A DNA stretch of 41,119 nt, taken from positions 35,654-76,772 of the forward strand of contig WELB01000110.1 in NCBI GenBank assembly GCA_009602725.1, given 5' to 3'. Shown here piece by piece: positions 30,498-40,852 of the stretch; the stretch's first letter is position 1, and each line of letters opens with the position of its first letter. A model generated the notes under the pieces. The model was not told the origin of the DNA, did no database searches, and saw nothing but the letters and a program-made list of their open reading frames with translations. The stretch is from Spirogloea muscicola (taxonomy: Eukaryota; Streptophyta; Zygnematophyceae; Spirogloeales; Spirogloeaceae). A program made the translations under genes and the position numbers.

Positions 30498-33021
30498 ATG
30501 GTGACCGCGCCGGAGAGCGCGGAGGTGGAGGCGCTGGAGATGCAGCTGGAGGCGCTGAGCGTGGCCGGCGGCGGCGAGAGATTCGCCGACCGCGTGGCCT
30601 ACCTGCAGCTGCTGCGCAAGCACCGCCTGCGGCGGCCCGCCACCGCCGCCGCGCACGGCCTCGAGCTGCTCAAGGACCGCCGCAGCCGCGCCAGGCTCGG
30701 CAGCGAGGGTGAGGACACAAGACTGCGGCTGCTGGTATTGAAAGAGCGGCTGTAATCGCCAGCCAGGTGCATACAGACGGTGCTCATGACCATACCAGCG
30801 GAGAGCCAGAGAAGGAGGTCCCGCCGATCGCTCCGTCAACTCGCTGCATCAGTTGCGCGGTTGCCTCCACTGATCCGCTTCCTGGCCCTCACGGTGCCTG
30901 CCGGCTGCCGCTTCGCAGTGTGGACGGTCTACGAGCAGGTGGCCGTTGCCGCCATGGACTGCAACTCTCCGGCCGTCGCCGATGTCAGCTCCGTGGCCCG
31001 CCCCTCTCTGGCTGCAGCCTGGCCTCCACCCTCGCCCCCCTCGATAGCACCTCACGGGGCACTCAGATGGCTGGGAGCCTCAGATCTGGAGAATGGACGC
31101 GTCAATCGCCTAGATTGGCGGCCGATGGAGGCCCGCAGACATGCTTCAGTTGGGAGTGGAGGGGGCTTGCTTCCGAGCTTGAAGTCGAGAGCCAAAAGGA
31201 TCTGCGACAATGTGACGCTGCAGTGATAGTTGCTGAGCACAGTCTTGGAGCCGTGCCGCTTCTGACCAGCTTCCTGCTGCTGTGGTTGATCCCAGAAATG
31301 TGTCGAAGCACTCATGCAGCGATTTCCAGACAGCCTTCGTGTCTGTGAGGCTTGCCAAGACCCCTACTTGTTCTTATGTCTTTCTTTAAGGCATCAGCTG
31401 CTACTGATCTCCATCTTTTGATCCGAGGGCGTCTGAGGTCGCAAAACCCTTCCAGTGGCATTGCTAGTCTAAAGCGTGACCTGCCTTGCTACGGCAGCAC
31501 GGTTGAAGGGCATGTTGCTTGAGGCCAAAGGGTGGTACGATCAAGCGGACAACGTATACTCGAGCTTGTTGGTTGAGCATCCGACAGAAGCTGTGTGTAG
31601 GCCCGACCATTCTGTACCACTTTGACAGGCTGAGACAGCATTGACGAAGTACTTGCACAAGCCTTGTTGGAGCATGCGTAGCATCGCTTTGCATTCTCCT
31701 CCTCCTCCTACACCCTAAGGAACTTCTTGTGACGTATGCTCCTTGGTTCATTCCGTCGCTGTTGACACGTGTTCAACTGCTGAAAAGGTATTACACAAGA
31801 GGAGGGTGGCCATGTTGAAGGCTAAGGGCGACCTTGTTGGAGCTGTGGACGCTCTCAAAGAGTATCTGGACATGTAATTCTCTCCACTGTACTCTTTGTG
31901 ATAGTCCTTGCGACTTCCTTCTCGATCCGGCCGAAATCACCTTTCTTAAGAGGATTCAGGATTAGTAGATTGATCGGCAGAGAACTCGCTAAAGGGTTGC
32001 TTGAGCATTTTATGATGTCATCACTGCACACCTCTCGTTTGCCATCAGATTCATGGCCGACCACGATGCATGGAGGGAGCTGGCAGACATCTACATCAGC
32101 TTGCAGATGTGTGGACGTCCATCTCTTATACTGTGGTTTTGTCCTCCTTTTGCTTGCTCCAGTGCTTGCATACCTGAGCTCTACCTCCAAGAAGCAGCAA
32201 TAATCTCGTGTGCGGCAACTTGCTATCCATGTCAGAGCTCATACTCCACATAAATGCTAAGAGTGTGCTTCTTGGACGTGTTGGCAGGCTGAAGCAAGCG
32301 GCTTTCTGTTACGAGGAACTGCTACTCTCTCAACCAACAAACTGCCTTTACACCCTCACATATGCAGAGGTAATTGTTACAAGCTTCAATGTACTTCCAG
32401 GATTGACTCCTACTCAACGACAGACTTGGTATAGCTTTGGCAAATCTCCAGGTAATATCTCAGTTCCTCTTTCTTGTGATGGCCAGATATTATACACCAT
32501 TGGCGGTCCTGACAATGTGCGAAGTGCGCGCAAGTACTTCGCTGCAGCAGCAGAATACAGTGGTGGAAAGAACATCCGTGCACTCTATGGCATCTGCTTG
32601 GTGAGCATCAACAACAGTTTGAAAGGATTAGTAAAGTGTTTGCATGCAATCGTAGAGTCTGCACCTCCGACAATGCCTTGCAGTTTACATGAGTGCCCAT
32701 CGAATCAATATTAGTAGAAGGCCAACATGGTCAGCGTCCACTAGGATTTAACACATTTATTGGGTTGCCTGCTAGAAGGGTCGCTATATGGGTTGCTTGC
32801 CCGACATTAGTCAACATTGGACGTGCCATTCATGTGCGCAGTGCACTGCAGCATCTAGTCCAACCCCCAGTGGGCGAGGCCGCTCAGAGAAGGACACTTC
32901 GTCAATCTCAGAGGTTGCCTCATTAGTACTGCAAAAGGAGTACGTCCGCCGATGCCCAACAAAGGCCAAGCTTGTAAATAGTGCGCTTCAGGCGTGGAAG
33001 ATCCCTCTCAAAAGCAGTTGA
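30498..33021 (+). CDS. EMC2: ER membrane protein complex subunit 2 (EMC2, TPR protein), 9 exons
   Basis: Exons: 30498-30708, 30919-30983, 31296-31344, 31498-31592, 31788-31873, 32049-32108, 32288-32369, 32487-32600, 32842-33021. All phases fit and give 313 residues, close to the usual ~300. Family landmarks: VWTVYEQVAVAAMDC, FPDSLRVSRLKGMLLEAKG, KRRVAMLKAKGDLVGAVDAL, MADHDAWRELADIYISL, AFCYEELLLSQPTN and LYTIGGPDNVRSARKYFAAA, that is, a run of TPR-like helices. EMC2 is the cytosolic scaffold of the EMC, which inserts tail-anchored and multipass proteins into the ER membrane. The last exon carries a Ser-rich insertion, SSPTPSGRGRSEKDTSS, before the terminal helix. Intron 1 begins with a fragment of the window's dispersed repeat, and intron 2 starts GTCAGC. 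The first 70 residues are Arg/Ala-rich and less conserved. Confidence 0.95.
30715..30800 (-). repeat. Repeat fragment at the start of EMC2 intron 1
   Basis: GCGGCTGCTGGTATTGAAAG, the core GGCTGTAATCGCCAGCC (30748-30764) and GTGCATACAGACGGTGCTCATGA match 4880-4945 in order and spacing. The minus strand reads CMHLAGDYSRSFNTSSRSL here and CMHLTGFHSRSFNISSRYL there. The insertion starts within about ten bases of the donor. Confidence 0.75.
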
Positions 33022-33566
33022 AAGCTGGCCGTGCTGCTTGTGCGTTTGACTGCTGCTCAGGTGTAGCGGTTGCTTAAGCTTTCCTGCAGCCCATGCCGGG
33101 ACTCGTTAGGTACCGCCTGAGTTAGAATGTCAGCTTCAGCACAGTCTGCAAGATGGATTTGTGGTTTCCTTCAAGACCCTAGGCTTGCGATTCTTGGCTT
33201 CTTGGGTTCTGGGTGCACTGCAATGGGCAGGCCCTGGGAGAAGTTAGCACCCACAATCCTGCACTCGAAGGATGACCCTGGCTAGGCACACGCCGTCAAG
33301 TCGTCACAGGGTGCTCAATTTTCGCTATTGGACCAGAAGGCCGAATCCTCTAAACCCAAACCCTGCCTGAGACGCGCAGACCCCTAGCGAGACCCCCGGC
33401 CCGCCATCCGCGCCGGGGATGGCGCCGCGGCTCCCGGGCCCGGGGCCACGGGTCGGCGGCCTCGGCGGCGGCGGCCNCGGGCCGCGCCTGCGCCGTCTCG
33501 AGGCTGCTCCCGCCAGCGCCCGCGCTCTGACACGCCTGGCCCGCCTGGCGCCCGCGCTCGCCCCAG
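33022..33566. other. Spacer between EMC2 and the Mpv17-like gene
   Basis: EMC2 3' UTR and Mpv17 promoter. A CCCTAAA-like stretch, TCTAAACCCAAACCCTG (33349-33365), lies about 200 bases before the first safe Mpv17 exon and could be a telo-box-like element. An N sits at 33477. Confidence 0.5.
33477..33477. other. Single unresolved base in the Mpv17 5' region
   Basis: The N falls in GC-rich sequence where the N-terminal exon of the Mpv17-like gene should be. If the N hides an indel, the true start may be the ATG at 33419. Confidence 0.7.
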
Positions 33567-35390
33567 AGGTTCCCTCTCAAGGCCGCCGGCATCGCCGGGG
33601 GCCTGGCGGTGGTCGGCGACGGCATCGCGCAGGGGCTGGACGCCGTGCGGCGCCGGCGCGACGCGGAGCGCGCCAACGACGGCATGGCGCCCTGCTGCCG
33701 GAAGAAGGTCAGCCCACGTCTAGCTCTGCATTCCTCCCTCCTTACCAGTAGCCCAGCAACTCGAGCTGCCGGCCTGCCCGGGCTACCTGACCAGCGCGAG
33801 GGCGACGGAGGCTGTCATTGTCAGAGTCAGGGTCAGATGCAGACACACCGTCAGCATGAGCATCCGCTCTAGCGTCAGCGAGGCCATGTAGCTGTCACAT
33901 ACCCAACAGTCGCTGCTGGAGCCGAATGCAAACCCTCAGAGAATCTGCTGGGCTAGCCGGCCTTGGGCTCTTCTAACCATGGCCAGAGGCTGGCGGGCTT
34001 GTAGCTCTTGTTGTGGGCTGCGGAGAGCTCTGACGGACCCCTTGAGCTCAACGCAAGGCTTGCCAGTTCAGGACAGGCCTTGCTGCCACTGCTGCCAAAG
34101 GGTCGTAGGCCCGCTTCTCTAACCGGCTGCAGGAAGTCGCATGGTGCACGAGGTCCTGAGCTCATGGAGGTGCTCTAGTGCCAGCAGTCCTGTGATTCTG
34201 ACCGAGGCGCGAGTATTTCGTGCTGCAGGCGCTGGCGAAGGCGAGCCAGTATGACTTTGTGCGAGCTGCGCGCATGGGCAGCTATGGTTTCCTCCTGTAT
34301 GGGCCCTTCTCGCAGAAGTGGTACGAGTTCCTCGAGGGCGTCGTCCCAGGGAAAGAGGTCGGCGCCATCTCCCAAAAGGCAAGTGGACTGACGTCAATGT
34401 ACTCACCTCCTGGTGCTTCTGCAATGTGGTGGAGATGAACGTGGGTCAAAAGGAGCGTGTGTTTCCAGTCGCAAGGCCGATGCGTACTTCTACACACGTA
34501 CATAGCTCGAAACAGACATAAAGGTCAAGACCTAGCACACCTAATCTGCAGGATTACAGGAGGTTGAGGAGCTTGATACGGATAATCAATTGCACTCAGC
34601 ATGAAAACATCCATGTTCAATATTGACGCCTGCAATGACTGGATGTTTACATCCTAGGCATCAATGTCCAATATATCATGTCCATGGCATTAGAAGGGCC
34701 AGGGCCGATTCTTGAACGATTATGGCTGCAGGTATCTGAGTGCAGAGGCTATCTATGCGTATGCTGCAGGTGATTGCCAACCAGCTCATCCTGGGCCCAA
34801 CAGTCCTGCTCATGGTCTATGGTTGGAATTTCCTCTGCATGGGCAAGCTACGCGAGCTGCCGCAAAAGTACAAGCGGGACATGTGGCCGTCCCTCGTTGA
34901 CGGTGCGTACTCTGACATTGGGTGCTCATATATCTGCTACATTATTGTGGCACAGTGCCAGTGCTAAGATCACCACGTCTGTGCTGCAAGCTATGCGTTG
35001 CTGTATAGGAGCCAGGGTGTTTCATATTGTCTATGCACCTGCAGCAGGCTGATGCAGTAGCATGCTGCCGAGTGCATGCAGGCTGGAAGTTCTGGATTCC
35101 TGCTTCGGTCGTCAACTTTGGGTACGTGAAGGTCCCCTCTACACTTGCTCTTGGTTATGTGTCTACGCCCCTGCTATTGACTCTCAACATCTTTCTTCAC
35201 TCGCTGAAATCATCTCATAGGCCTCCTATAAGGTTTGCAACATTAATGTGCCCCTTGCTTGTTCTCATGACTATTCCTTTGGCTTCTGATTCATTTCAGG
35301 GCCGTGCCGCTCGAAGCGCGGGTGGCATTCATGTCAACGTGCGCCATCTTCTGGAATTTCTACTTGTCACGGAGTGCGAGCAAGGCCTAG
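33567..35390 (+). CDS. Mpv17/PMP22-family membrane protein, N-terminus unresolved
   Basis: Exons 33567-33707, 34229-34378, 34770-34902, 35082-35121 and 35300-35390 (stop TAG) give 184 residues in consistent phase. Recognisable family features: FPLKAAGIAGGLAVVGDGIAQ (first membrane helix and GDxIAQ), YDFVRAARMGSYGFLLYGPF, WYEFLEGVVPG, NQLILGPTVLLMVYG, and WKFWIPASVVNFGAVPLEAR followed by ..IFWNFYLS at the end. Mpv17 proteins have four helices and sit in mitochondrial, peroxisomal or plastid inner membranes, probably as channels. The organelle is not readable because the N-terminus is uncertain. 33567 is an acceptor-defined exon edge (an in-frame stop lies at 33528), and the upstream exon falls in the stretch containing the N at 33477. 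The intron after 34378 has a GC donor (AAG|GCAAGT), required by phase. TGTAA, the chlorophyte polyadenylation signal, occurs near 35494. Confidence 0.88.
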
Positions 35391-36155
35391 GTCAAGCACA
35401 GTGGTCAACAAGCAGGCCACTGGCAGGCCATTTAGAAGCAGATGCTAGAAGGTTAGAGCCCAACTCCTGGCACTTACCCTCACCTTTCTTGGTGTAAACC
35501 CGACAGCAAGCACTTCCCCCGTCAGCAGAGGGCTGCTGCTGAGAATTGGCAATATACGGCGCCCCGGAAGTTAATGTTATCAAACTCTTATCTATTGGTG
35601 GATCATCAGAGGCGATCCCGTCTACCTGCAGGCAAAGCTGCAGAAATAACAAGTGTGTGAACCTTGGACCTTGATCTGACATGGCGGACCGAGTAGAATA
35701 GGTCCTCCAGCGTGAATGGAAGAGCAGTAAGAGCAACATAGTGAAGCGTGTCCATGGCCCTCGGCGGGTAGTGCGTGCCACATCGAGAACCACCCGGGCC
35801 TGCACAAGGAGCATGAAGCGACCTCGATACTGAAGCGCATGTATTGGACTTCAAATCCCCATATGGTGAGGCAGCAGAGACAAGCAAGTGATGTGGAAAT
35901 AACCTCAGCTTGTGAAGCGGACGTGCCGCTGTGAACGATCAGCAGGACTGCTTGAGAGCACGTAAGCTTGACTCACAGGATGAGCCTCTTAAGCCTGCAT
36001 AACGCATCGAAATTTGGAGATTTAACAGGAAGCTGTTAAATCTGCAGATTTCGCAATGCGCGGCGGGCTTACGGCAATACCGGGGGCGGTTGTCCCGGGG
36101 GGGTGGTCCGGGTCCAACTGTCCGGCTGGCCTGATCAGCTCGCCTCCCGCCTGCA
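35391..36155 (-). other. Possible minus-strand coding traces, unresolved
   Basis: Two minus-strand stretches look protein-like: from 35756 down, MDTLHYVALTALPFTLEDLF; and from about 35630 down, VDGIASDDPPIDKSLITLTS and GAPYIANSQQQPSADGG. They are separated by possible splice sites and the second ends at a stop at 35392, next to the Mpv17 stop. An overlapping frame (GFEVQYMRFSIE joined to ARVVLDVARTTRR) competes with the first. I cannot decide between them or name a family. Confidence 0.2.
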
Positions 36156-36170
36156 GCGGCGGCGGCGGCC

Positions 36171-36202
<32 letters not shown>
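36156..36202 (+). repeat. (CGG)n tract before the methyltransferase-like start
   Basis: About 15 CGG/GGC triplets with one GGCCGC interruption end one base before the ATG at 36204. Confidence 0.8.
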
Positions 36203-36203
36203 C

Positions 36204-39200
36204 ATGCGGCCCTCGTNAGAGCGCGATGGCGCGGCAACACCTACGGCGGCGGCGGCGGGGCTGCCCCGGGTGCCGACCGGGTCGCCTCGCATGCCCGGCG
36301 GCGCCGCCAGGAGGCCAGGCCCGGCGCACGCCGCAGCGGGCGTCTCGAGCTCGAAACCATGTGCCTGCCTCCTCGTATGCTGGCCATGGCAGTCCTTGCT
36401 CGCAAGCGGCCTCCTCGCTGTGATGGCGCTCGTTGGATATCTGTCCACGCGCATGCTCCTCATCGAGCTGTCGACTTCATCGCTTCCGGGCTGCGAAGCC
36501 GCCGGGCGGAACTCTAGCTCTCCTCCACAGGAGCACACGGGAAAGCTGCGCCTGGAGACGGGCGACAGATTCAAAGAATTGGCTCCACGGCACTTGCACT
36601 ATCGTAGTGCAAGCAGTCGGGGGCAGAACGATATGGACGACGTCTGGAACGACCTGGATATTAGCTTGTCACACTACAAGAACGGCGTGCCGATTCCTTT
36701 GCAAATGCGACTGCGCTGCAAGTCGCTCTTCCTGGCGGCGCAGAGCATAACGGGGCGAGGTACGTGTCTGGACTGACGCGAACAACCAGGTTATTCACGC
36801 CGGCTGTGGCGGCTAGACTGTAGCTGGCTGCATTGACATTGTTCTTGGACACCTGCTGTCTGTAACATGATAAGAACCTCTCGTCAATAGCATAGCAACC
36901 GGATATGAGACCTTGAGCATCTTTACCAGCTGTGTACGACTGTAAGCTGTCGGGCAGGCTTCCTCGGCCTCCCTTATTCGATGAACACTCCTAAGAGCTA
37001 TGCATGCATGCAGAGCCAAGCCATAGTGATTCTGTTATAAGAGACACATCCCGCACGTCAAGAGGCGCAGGTGGTCACCTCTCTAAGTCGGAATCTTGAG
37101 GACCGTGCTTCAGGAGTGATTGTGGAACTTGGCACTTCGATAGGACAAAGTACACGATGTCTTGCTGCAGGCCTTCGCAAGAGCAACAAGCACAATCAGA
37201 GCCGCATCTACTCCTTCGGTACATTCAGGCAAACCGCCAACCTGCTGACCAACATACGGCCCAGCTATAGCATGTTTGGAGAATTTTCTCTACAAATAAC
37301 AGCGGCATGCAATGAATGTAGTCAAAAGAGCAGAGTTGTCAACAATGTACGATCTGTATCTAGAACTACGTGAGTAGAAAGCCACAACATGTCGAAGTGG
37401 ACGTAACCAGAGCCTGTCTTTGCAATCATAACACTTCTAGCCAAGCACAATCAGAAGGCCGCTTGTGAGAAACTGTCGTGATGCCACATGCACGTAGTGC
37501 TGAAAGCTGGTAGCATTCATCCTTCATGCATCAGGTACGTTGAGTAGCTTACAACCTTGGGATTGCAATGTGCGTGCTCTAGATCCTTCTGCTACAGCAA
37601 TTTCCGGAAGGCTTGCTCAGGTCTGAGTTGGCTTACATCAGATTCAGCAACATCGGACATTCCAAACATTAGCTCAGTACTAAAGAAGAGATTGCTTTTT
37701 GCTTGACATCCTCAGAAGATGTACAATCTATTCTTCTCAATGATCTCTTGTACAAGACTTCAGAGCTTTTGTGCTGCAGGTTGTCACACCTGCTGCTTGG
37801 CGTCACCAACCCATCGAGCTTCTCATCATACACGCTCCTACAAAGTTGCCCGAGCTGCGAGCTCTGGTATATTTCAAGAAGCTGAATCAAACTTTTGTTG
37901 CTGAAAGCGAGTGTACACAACAACCCCATAACGATCAACATGCACATCAGCCATCCACTGCTTGCAGATACGAGAATGATCTGCCCAGTCCTGTGATCAA
38001 TAATAGCATATTCGCTTACTGTGCAGTTGATTGGTGTAGGCGAGCTCGCCGTCGGGAGTATCATCAGCATCATGCAATTTGCACAGACGGCACTGGTAGG
38101 TTTTCATTTGATAGCCTTAAGCAACAGCTGAGCTGCTTTCTATCGCCACTGCAATTTCTATGTTGCTGATTCACGAAGACTCGTGCTCCGCATGAAGCTG
38201 ATCAGATCGTCGCAGATAATGCGCAGCTTGAAATATTCTTATTGATGTTCACTCCGACCAAGGAGTTAGAAGTAGTCGCACTTGACTTCTGCTCCATTGC
38301 GTGGACTTTCATTGTCAGGTAGGCAAGCCGCCAATGTAAAATAGATACGAGAGACTTGCCCTGTAGCAATCTAGGGCCATTATAACATTGGCATATAGCT
38401 TCCATACAGCAAGTGGCAGGTTGGATTCTCAATCGAGGAATTGCCTATGCTTCCAAGCATGGAGTTTCCTGGAGTAGTCTACACCACACCAAGGCAGTAG
38501 TAAGGCATGCCTGATGCTGACAGTCTTCGAGCTATTTGAAACAGGAAGCCACTTTCGTTAGCTAACCTCGTCGTATACGACCCTATGGCTATACCGAAGA
38601 GCCAGTGGGAAATCACATTCGATTCTGCTCGTTCGATTATTATCTCCTTAGCCACTGAACTGGGCGCCTCATCCAGCATGTCTACTTGCACACTTGAGCT
38701 TATACAGGCGAGGTAAGAGGAACTACCACATTTGGTCAGCCAGGAGTTGGCTAGGATCGTGGTGTATCACAATAGTACTGTCTACTCCTGTGAGCTTAGA
38801 TTACTTTGCTATGCGAGGTTAGGATCACAAGGATGGACGAGGCATGCAGTGAACATATCAGTGGCGGATCTTCAGCAGATTTAGCAGAAAGGGTTGGTGC
38901 AATCTAGTCGGAAAGTTGCTGCACTAGCATGTCTTCTGACGCAAGTAACAGCACTGGGACCACAGACTCGCAGTGGCTATGTCAGGAAGTATTGAACCAA
39001 CACACAACACGGTGAGCAAAATTTCTGACAAGATGAATATGCTTCTCGCGGCATGTGGCGGCATATAAATGATGGCGTTCTAGCCCTGTGCTGCTGCTTT
39101 GTTGAATCCTCCAGATGCTGCTGCGCATTCAGGAGAAGCACAACTACTCGTCTGAGCAGCAGGGCCTCTCTCAAGATCTCAGGTTGTACTGCAACGACAG

Positions 39201-39411
39201 CAATCAAAGCCCGAACCACCAATTCCACAGAGATCACCATGCAAGTACGCTTAGCAACAATCAGAAGCTGGAGCAAGCTCCAGAGCAGCTGCCATCCACA
39301 GTATCTCTACTACCTGTGCCAGGCAAGCCTGAAATCAAACTGCAGGCTACTGAAGGGCCACGGCAGGTTGCGTGGCAGGACAGCATCAGCCTTCAAAAAC
39401 TGCGGCAATGA
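36204..39411 (+). CDS. Membrane-anchored methyltransferase-like protein, model incomplete
   Basis: Exon 36204-36759 encodes a short basic/Pro-Ala head, one membrane segment (about residues 54-80, LLASGLLAVMALVGYL) and a Ser-rich stem, which is type II topology. The next phase-compatible exon, 37063-37218, has GVIVELGTSIGQST, a typical class I SAM-methyltransferase motif I, followed by RIYSF. A later exon, about 37771-37851, reads VVTPAAWRHQPIELLIIHAP, resembling the strand after motif I in the Methyltransf_24 group. Likely further exons are 38030-38098 (LIGVGELAVGSIISIMQFAQ), 38562-38712 (NLVVYDPMAIPKSQWEITFD) and a polar C-terminus from 39115 to 39411, where AATAAA overlaps the stop. Junctions between 37218 and 38562 and after 38712 are not solved. 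The N at 36217 makes codon 5 TNA, possibly a stop, in which case the start is the ATG at 36291. Catalytic activity and substrate are unknown. Confidence 0.5.
36217..36217. other. Single unresolved base in codon 5 of the methyltransferase-like gene
   Basis: The codon is TNA: Ser or Leu if N is C or T, stop if A or G. It decides whether translation can begin at 36204 or must start at 36291. Confidence 0.8.
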
Positions 39412-40676
39412 ATAAATTTTCCTCCTTGTCTTGAAGTCTTGACAGACTTTTCACTCACTTGAGCAAACACTTATATGATGCACTTCAAGAAGCTGCTGAC
39501 AATTTGTGACTGATTTACATCTGAAAGCCCAGCCATCAAATGGCAAAAGACTTGAGCTCATACTAGAAAACAAGCAATGTGTTGGCACAGCTGTGCTTCA
39601 TCTGTTCAAATTGCAGCTGAAAGTCATTAGGCCAACCTATACAGGCCGCTGAAAAACCAGCTAGGCTACCGCCTACAGAGGAGCTTGATTGGGCAGATCA
39701 AAGAGGCCCAGGACCTCAGCAGTGTTCATAATCTTCCAAGCAGCAGCTTATGCTAGCACTGCAGCTCTTGTGCCGCAGCTCTTCAGAAGAAGCAGTGAAG
39801 AGGTACAACGGACTCTGCAAGCAGAGGACTCAGTGGCCACACTGGCAGCACCAGGCGATTCGGCAACTGGAGCCCCTCTGCTTCTCATTTGCCACATTTT
39901 GTAAACTGACAGGGGCTTAAGTAAACACAATGTTCTAGAACAGTCGGGGCTGTGGTAGCGCAATTGCAACGAACTAATGCTGGCAATGCAGCCTTCAGTC
40001 GAGGCTGCTGCAGCATAGTGACTCTTGATAAAGCGGTTGGCTTGACTGTGCAGGCAGGCTTGGGAGCAGTCTCCTGGCTAAGGCAGACACGCTAGCAAGC
40101 AGGCCTGCTCGACCAGAGCTCACTCGTGTTTACCAAGGGCCAGCTCCTGACTGCGTCGTACGAGCGACACAAAGCCCATGTCCCATGGTGAATCTACTGA
40201 GCAGAGGCCAGGCGGGGGGGGCGGTGCCTTAGCGTTTGCTTTTTCCCGGTCATGTCCGGGTGGGCTCGTACTGAGGTCCCCCCAGAAGCGAGTCGACGAG
40301 AGGAGGGTGCGGCCGGCCTTGCCATCTTCGTCCTCGTTGAGCAGCCCTGCCCAGCCCTTGTGCCTGTGACACGGTGTGGATGCACGTCAGAGCGAGCAAC
40401 AACTATCCGTCTTGGCGCATTCGCCAATTGCCGCCCCTCTGCTTGCCCAAAGCCTGCAGCTGGGGGCTGGTAGCTACCCGGCAACGAGTACAACGGTGGG
40501 AACGGGTGAAATGATGGACCAGGTTGCAAGGTGCGGCAGTGCGATTTGCACGAGCTACTCAAATTGGGCCTAGGAAGCTGCAAAGGGTGGGCGGTGCAGC
40601 TGGGGTCAACAAGAAGTACAGAATGAGGAAGTGAGGATGGGAGAGGGAGGGGGGCGGTGAGAGTGGTGGGGCTTAC
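39412..40676. other. Stretch without a supportable gene
   Basis: Short frames on both strands lack domain or splice support. A minus-strand acceptor followed by LPRPNLSSSCKSHC at about 40578 could belong to the next gene, but its phase does not fit the exon at 40677-40852. Confidence 0.4.
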
Positions 40677-40852
40677 AGGTAGCAGGTGAGCAGGTCAGCG
40701 TCCAGAACGGCTGCGACGGCCGTCCTGAGCGTGTCGCCAAGGCCGCTGAGCAGCAAGCCGACGGCGGCCTCGAGATGCCAGTTCTCGAGAGAGGAGGCAG
40801 CCGCGCAGCCGGAAGCGTCGACCCGCGACGCGGGCAGCTGCACTTGCAGCAT
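40677..40852 (-). CDS. Probable first exon of an unknown minus-strand gene
   Basis: From an ATG at 40852 the minus strand reads 58 residues to a good donor (CCT|GTAAGC). The segment ENWHLEAAVGLLLSGLGDTL and the following RTAVAAVLDADLL are well-formed amphipathic/hydrophobic helices, unlike the composition-driven frames around them. The frame is also open above 40852 (LAKLSGLRTQERPPASAPA), so the start could be further up. I do not recognise the family. The continuation at lower coordinates was not found. Confidence 0.3.
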
